This document shows, in pieces, positions 60,198 to 64,000 of a stretch of DNA of 64,000 nucleotides; within the stretch, counting starts at the first letter, position 1, and every line of letters starts with the position of its first letter. The notes beneath the pieces are model-generated. The model was not told where the DNA came from. It ran no database searches and worked only from the letters and a program-made list of their open reading frames with translations. A program made the translations under genes and the position numbers. Location: assembly GCF_018122735.1 (NCBI RefSeq), contig NZ_JAGRRD010000001.1, positions 4,833,486-4,897,485 of the forward strand, written 5' to 3'. Source of the DNA: Azoarcus sp. L1K30. GTDB lineage: Bacteria > Pseudomonadota > Gammaproteobacteria > Burkholderiales > Rhodocyclaceae.

Positions 60198-62464
60198 TCA
60201 AGGATGCCCGGATTCGCAAGGTAGGCGTCATAGGCGCAGGTGTCATGGGGGCGGGCATTGCTGCTCAGGCCGCGAATGGCGGCACCGAGGTTGTACTGCT
60301 GGACATCCTGCCAGATGGGGCAGGCGATCGAAATGCCATGGCCCAAGGGGCCCTCGATCGGCTGATCGGCGCAGGGAGTTCGGGTGGGTTGATGCATCCT
60401 TCGCTGGCGTCACGCATACAGGTCGGGAACCTGGAGGACGACATCAATGCGCTCGCAAGCTGCGATTGGATCATTGAAGTCGTGATTGAGCGGCTGGACG
60501 TCAAGCAGACGCTGTACCGAAAGCTCGCCGAGATCAGACGCCCCGATGCCATCGTGTCGTCGAACACATCGACCATTCCGCTGGCGCGATTGCTCGAAGG
60601 GCTTCCGGACGAATTTCGCCGGCATTTTGTGGTGACCCATTACTTCAACCCACCACGCCATATGCGTCTGATGGAGCTGGTGACGGGGAGCGATACCGCT
60701 GAGGATGTCATCGAGCGCGTCACCGAGTTCAACGATCGCTGTATGGGAAAAACCGTTGTCCGTTGCGCTGACCGGCCCGGCTTTATCGGGAATCGGATCG
60801 GCGTATTCTGGATGCAGGTGGCATTGCAGGAGGCCGTGGCGCACGGGCTGACGGTGGAGGAAGCGGACGCCATCATGCGCGTTTGCGGGTTCCCCAAGAC
60901 GGGTGTTTTCGGGCTGTGGGATCTGGTGGGGATCGACCTGATGTCCGCCGCCGTAGAGAGTCTCCGCACGCTACTGCCGCCGGATGATGATTTTTCGGCT
61001 GTCAGTGAAATTTCGGGAACCGTACAGGGCATGCTCGAAAAGGGCTACAAGGGCCGCAAGGGAAGCATCCTGCAAGGGTTTTATCGACAGCGAAAGGATG
61101 CGGACGGGCGACGCGTGCGGGAGGTGATCGATCTGGATTCGCTCCAATACAGAGCGCCAGGCGATGTCTCCATCGCCAGTGCGGCACTGAAGGCCGGGCA
61201 GCTTGCCGACTTGGTCCTGGCCGATGATCGAGGCGGTCGATTCGCGTGGCGGGTGCTTTCACGCGTGCTGAACTATGCGGCCAAGCTGATCCCGGAGGCC
61301 GCCGACAGCCCGCGGGACTTCGATCTGGCGATGAAGCTGGGCTACAACTGGACATGGGGCCCGTTTGAGATGATCGACCGCCTTGGCCTTGACGCGTTTT
61401 CCCGGCGATTGCGGGAAGAAGGTGTCGCCCCAGCCAGTTTTCTCAATCATGCTCGGGGCCGGCCGATCTTCATGAAAGACGGCGAGCAGATGCGGGTGCT
61501 GGATGCGGAGGGAGAATATCAGACGCGCGAGCGGGCGGCGGGAACGCTGCAGTTGCAGGATCTTGCCGCTGGCGCACGTCTTCATCAGCGGTCGCGTTCC
61601 ACGCTGTGGGATCTGGGCGACGACGTTTGGTGCCTCGAATTCAATGGCAAAGTACCCACCATAGGCCTCGAACTGCTCGATGACATTCAATTGACGCTGA
61701 ACGAAGCGGTCGCGGCTGACAAAGCCCTGGTGTTTTATCACGAAGGGCCTGTGTTTGCTGCTGGGGCCGACCTGAGGATCGTGCTCGAGACCGCCAGGAC
61801 CCCCGCTGCTGCAGCACGTTTCATTCAGACAGGGCAGGACGTATTCAAGCAGATTCAGCAGGCGCAGGTGCCTGTAGTGGGTGCGCCGCTGGGCGCGGCA
61901 CTGGCGGGAGGTCTGGAATTGCTGCTTCACTGCCACGCCATTCAGGCGCATGCAGACGCGAGCATGGGCTTGGTGGAAGTGCAGGTGGGTATCGTGCCGG
62001 GTTGGGGCGGATGCCGGGAGTTGCTTAAGCGCTGTGCCGAGCGTTTCGGTACCGAGAACGCAATTGTCCAGTGCTTTGAGTTGCTCAGAACGAGTGCGGT
62101 TGCAGCGTCAGCGCAGGAGGCCAGGGCGCTCGGATTCCTGCGTGACAGTGATGGCATCAGCATGAATGTGGGGCGAGTGCTGTTTGACGCCAAACAAAAG
62201 GCGCTCGCGCTGCGGCAGTCGCCATCGCATAGATCATGTGCCCCTGTGATGGCGGTCCCAAATGATCTGCAGTTGGCTTCCGGCGGCTATCAGCGCGAAC
62301 TTGAAGAAGCACTTCTCAGTGTGCTGATGAGTGCAACTGAGCCGGACTGGGAAAGGGGCATGTCCGATCGGGAGCGCGAAGTCGATCTGGCGTTGTTTGC
62401 CAGGGTCGAAGCGCGCGAGCGCATCGCGCACATGCTGGCACACGGCAAGCCACTGATGAACTGA
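60194..62464 (+). CDS. 3-hydroxyacyl-CoA dehydrogenase / enoyl-CoA hydratase fusion
   Basis: The 756-residue fusion has the dehydrogenase first and the hydratase last, as in FadN. HADH: GVIGAGVMGAGIA (9-21), SSNTST, catalytic THYFNPP with MELV and DRPGFIGNRIG. ECH: FAAGADL, the glutamates in GGLELLLHC and VEVQVGIVPGWGG match E144 and E164 of classical hydratases, so both activities look intact. It hydrates enoyl-CoA and oxidises the 3-hydroxy product. Start 60194 overlaps the thiolase stop; a longer frame would run inside the thiolase gene. Confidence 0.92.
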   Translation: MIKDARIRKVGVIGAGVMGAGIAAQAANGGTEVVLLDILPDGAGDRNAMAQGALDRLIGAGSSGGLMHPSLASRIQVGNLEDDINALASCDWIIEVVIERLDVKQTLYRKLAEIRRPDAIVSSNTSTIPLARLLEGLPDEFRRHFVVTHYFNPPRHMRLMELVTGSDTAEDVIERVTEFNDRCMGKTVVRCADRPGFIGNRIGVFWMQVALQEAVAHGLTVEEADAIMRVCGFPKTGVFGLWDLVGIDLMSAAVESLRTLLPPDDDFSAVSEISGTVQGMLEKGYKGRKGSILQGFYRQRKDADGRRVREVIDLDSLQYRAPGDVSIASAALKAGQLADLVLADDRGGRFAWRVLSRVLNYAAKLIPEAADSPRDFDLAMKLGYNWTWGPFEMIDRLGLDAFSRRLREEGVAPASFLNHARGRPIFMKDGEQMRVLDAEGEYQTRERAAGTLQLQDLAAGARLHQRSRSTLWDLGDDVWCLEFNGKVPTIGLELLDDIQLTLNEAVAADKALVFYHEGPVFAAGADLRIVLETARTPAAAARFIQTGQDVFKQIQQAQVPVVGAPLGAALAGGLELLLHCHAIQAHADASMGLVEVQVGIVPGWGGCRELLKRCAERFGTENAIVQCFELLRTSAVAASAQEARALGFLRDSDGISMNVGRVLFDAKQKALALRQSPSHRSCAPVMAVPNDLQLASGGYQRELEEALLSVLMSATEPDWERGMSDREREVDLALFARVEARERIAHMLAHGKPLMN

Positions 62465-63024
62465 AAGCCACCGGCTCAGCCAAGGGACAAGCTTGGGCCA
62501 TTCAACGGGGTGACGGAAATCGCGAGCAATCTCTTGCGTGCCCCGAACACAAGATTCTGGGGAAAGTTGCTTGTAAGTGCGCTGGGTTGAATATCTACCC
62601 CTCCACTGGCGTCACTGGTTTTCCCGGCAGTTGACTCATGGTCCTCAACCTCTCCTCCCACTGCCGGGTTTTCCGGCCCGCCATGAATCAACATTGGCGG
62701 GCCGGCTTTTTTGGGTGGGCCGCCGCCGCAGCCGGCTGACTTCTCCGTTGAACATCCGCTTCCCCGCACTCGTTACTTCCTCATCGGATCGGAATGAATG
62801 ACGCGCTTGATTGCGGTTCGCATCGCGGAACGCTAGCGGAATCAGTGGCCTACTTTGGATTGGCGTTGCTGGCAGGGTTTCGGTCAGAACACGTGGTAAG
62901 AGCTGCACCGGAGGGACCGGCCTGCTTTGGGGCGGAATCGGTAGCCGGTTTCATTGTATTGCGCGTCAGCGGCAAGGCCGGTCAGGGCACGGTTCCGTGC
63001 GGACCGCGCCTTGCACCCTGTGTG
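62465..63024. other. 560-base gap without a convincing gene
   Basis: This stretch holds the operon terminator near 62673-62712 and no frame with a credible start and family match. It lies between the end of the catabolic island and the convergent protease gene, and is the natural place to look for an island border. Confidence 0.55.
62673..62712 (+). terminator. intrinsic terminator of the catabolic operon
   Basis: CCGGCCCGCCA and TGGCGGGCCGG form an 11-bp stem with an 11-base loop, followed by six T residues. It lies 208 bases after the fusion-gene stop. Confidence 0.85.
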
Positions 63025-64000
63025 TCAGTTGACGCGCGCCTCGGCCGGTTTTGGCGTTCTCGCCGCCAGGCCGCCTTCTGCCTGCAGCAGTTCCACCATG
63101 TCCCCCAGGATCGAGGTGGCTTCGTCGCGCAGCACGTCGCGGCTGAGTTTGCTCGACTTCTCGGCGGCCAGTTCGGCGCGCAGGCTGCGCTCACCGGCAA
63201 TCAGGCCGTCGTCGCGCAGCGCGGAGAGGTCGGGATTGGTGGTCTCCGAGCCTGCGCGTCCGGCGCTGGCCAGTTTGCGTGCCTTGATACGGGCCTCCTG
63301 CGCGCTGCGTTCCTTGCGCCGTTCCGTCTCATTGAGTGAGATCTCGTTGCGCTTGCGCAGCGCAATCAGTTCGTCGATGTCCTGCTGCAGGTCGCGATAA
63401 CCCGCATCGGCCGCAACGCGTGCGGCGTGGCGCTGATTCAGAACCGGCAACAGCTCGGCAATGTGGTTGTCCGGGCTGTATGCGGCCGGTTTGACCTGCG
63501 TCCACGGCAATGCGTTGTCGAAGCTCGACTCGCCGAACTGCTCGGTGTCGGATGCCGAAGGTAGCGTAATGTCCGGGCTGACACCGCGCAGTTGCGTCGT
63601 TCCGCCGGCGATGCGGAAGAACTGCGCCACGGTCATCTTCAATTCACCGAACTTCGGTTTGGCGTTGTTGGCCATCTCGTCGAGGTTGAGGAGGGTCTGT
63701 ACCGTGCCCTTGCCAAAACTCTGCTCGCCGATGATTACCCCCCGGCCGTAATCCTGGATCGCGGCCGCGAAAATTTCGGAGGCCGAGGCCGACGCACGGT
63801 TGATCAGCACCCCGAGTGGACCGTCCCACGCCTCTCCGGCCTCACCGTCAGCTTCCACCCGCAACCTGCCCTGGGCGTTGCGTTGCTGTACGACCGGTCC
63901 GGTGTCGATGAAGAGTCCGGTCAGCGAGATGGCCTCGTCGAGCGAGCCGCCGCCGTTATTGCGCAGGTCCATCAGCACCGCATCGACTTTTGCGGTCTTC
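63025..64000 (-). CDS. prc: tail-specific (carboxy-terminal) protease, C-terminal part (cut by window edge)
   Basis: About 325 codons of the 3' part are present; the N-terminus with signal peptide and PDZ is beyond the window. The S41 core is visible: LMDLRNNGGGSLDEA, the serine nucleophile in NRASASASEIFAAA and the general base lysine in EQSFGKGTVQ. The long basic tail with coiled-coil (KRNEISLNETERRKERSAQEARIKARK) is typical of the Prc/Tsp type with a C-terminal DUF3340 region. Prc degrades misfolded periplasmic proteins and trims lipoproteins. It lies outside the island, convergent with it. Confidence 0.9.
   Translation of the reverse strand, partial: KTAKVDAVLMDLRNNGGGSLDEAISLTGLFIDTGPVVQQRNAQGRLRVEADGEAGEAWDGPLGVLINRASASASEIFAAAIQDYGRGVIIGEQSFGKGTVQTLLNLDEMANNAKPKFGELKMTVAQFFRIAGGTTQLRGVSPDITLPSASDTEQFGESSFDNALPWTQVKPAAYSPDNHIAELLPVLNQRHAARVAADAGYRDLQQDIDELIALRKRNEISLNETERRKERSAQEARIKARKLASAGRAGSETTNPDLSALRDDGLIAGERSLRAELAAEKSSKLSRDVLRDEATSILGDMVELLQAEGGLAARTPKPAEARVN

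Noticed and set aside
62794-63339. Plus-strand frame of 181 codons opposite the protease 3' end
   Set aside because: Overlaps a clear S41 protease gene on the other strand and has no family features.

Overview
The window is GC-rich chromosomal DNA from a betaproteobacterium, most likely of the Rhodocyclales (Azoarcus/Thauera/Aromatoleum type). This is inferred from protein families and gene order: ilvB-ilvH-ilvC, the sigma/DUF3619/DUF3106/RDD operon, LigE, endonuclease-type MutL, and the SHP/DHC cytochromes. No 16S gene is present to prove it. Both ends cut a gene: leuA at the left and a tail-specific protease (prc/ctpA) at the right.

Layout. 1-10.4 kb holds leuA (partial) and two related redox/signalling modules, each with an OmpR-type two-component system, a small secreted PepSY protein and heme proteins. 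The first has an SHP-type cytochrome c, a diheme cytochrome c and a flavocytochrome of the ferric-reductase family; the second has a cytochrome b561. pssA and a CDF metal transporter lie between them. 10.5-13.8 kb has an orphan peptide-type binding protein divergent from a membrane diguanylate cyclase. 13.9-17.3 kb is the branched-chain amino acid operon ilvB-ilvH-ilvC with a clear terminator. 17.4-33 kb is mostly core genome: an ECF-like sigma operon, miaA, periplasmic ligase ligE, hupE/ureJ behind a sigma-54 promoter and NtrC-type site, a second diguanylate cyclase, a YqaA/DedA protein, mutL, purN, an RsmB-type methyltransferase, a secreted PLD-type nuclease and an MscS channel. 34-38 kb holds a fatty acid desaturase, a structured intergenic repeat, queD, a radical SAM protein, a small XRE regulator with a palindromic operator, and tRNA-Ser(GCU).

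38.3-62.5 kb is the accessory part: a catabolic island. A 901-residue MalT/LuxR-type regulator is divergent from about sixteen co-directional genes. They encode two acyl-CoA dehydrogenases, an acyl-CoA ligase, two thiolases, a 3-hydroxyacyl-CoA dehydrogenase/enoyl-CoA hydratase fusion, two SDRs, an NmrA-like and a saccharopine-dehydrogenase-like reductase, an AcuI-type reductase and a small membrane protein. Embedded among them is an envelope module: RND/MMPL transporter, DUF1329, YCF48-like propeller and DUF1302 outer-membrane protein. Together they look like a pathway that moves a hydrophobic, probably cyclic or branched, carboxylic acid across the envelope, activates it with CoA and beta-oxidises it. 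The substrate cannot be read from sequence. The first block (41.4-57.6 kb) and second block (57.8-62.5 kb) differ in look and may have been joined.
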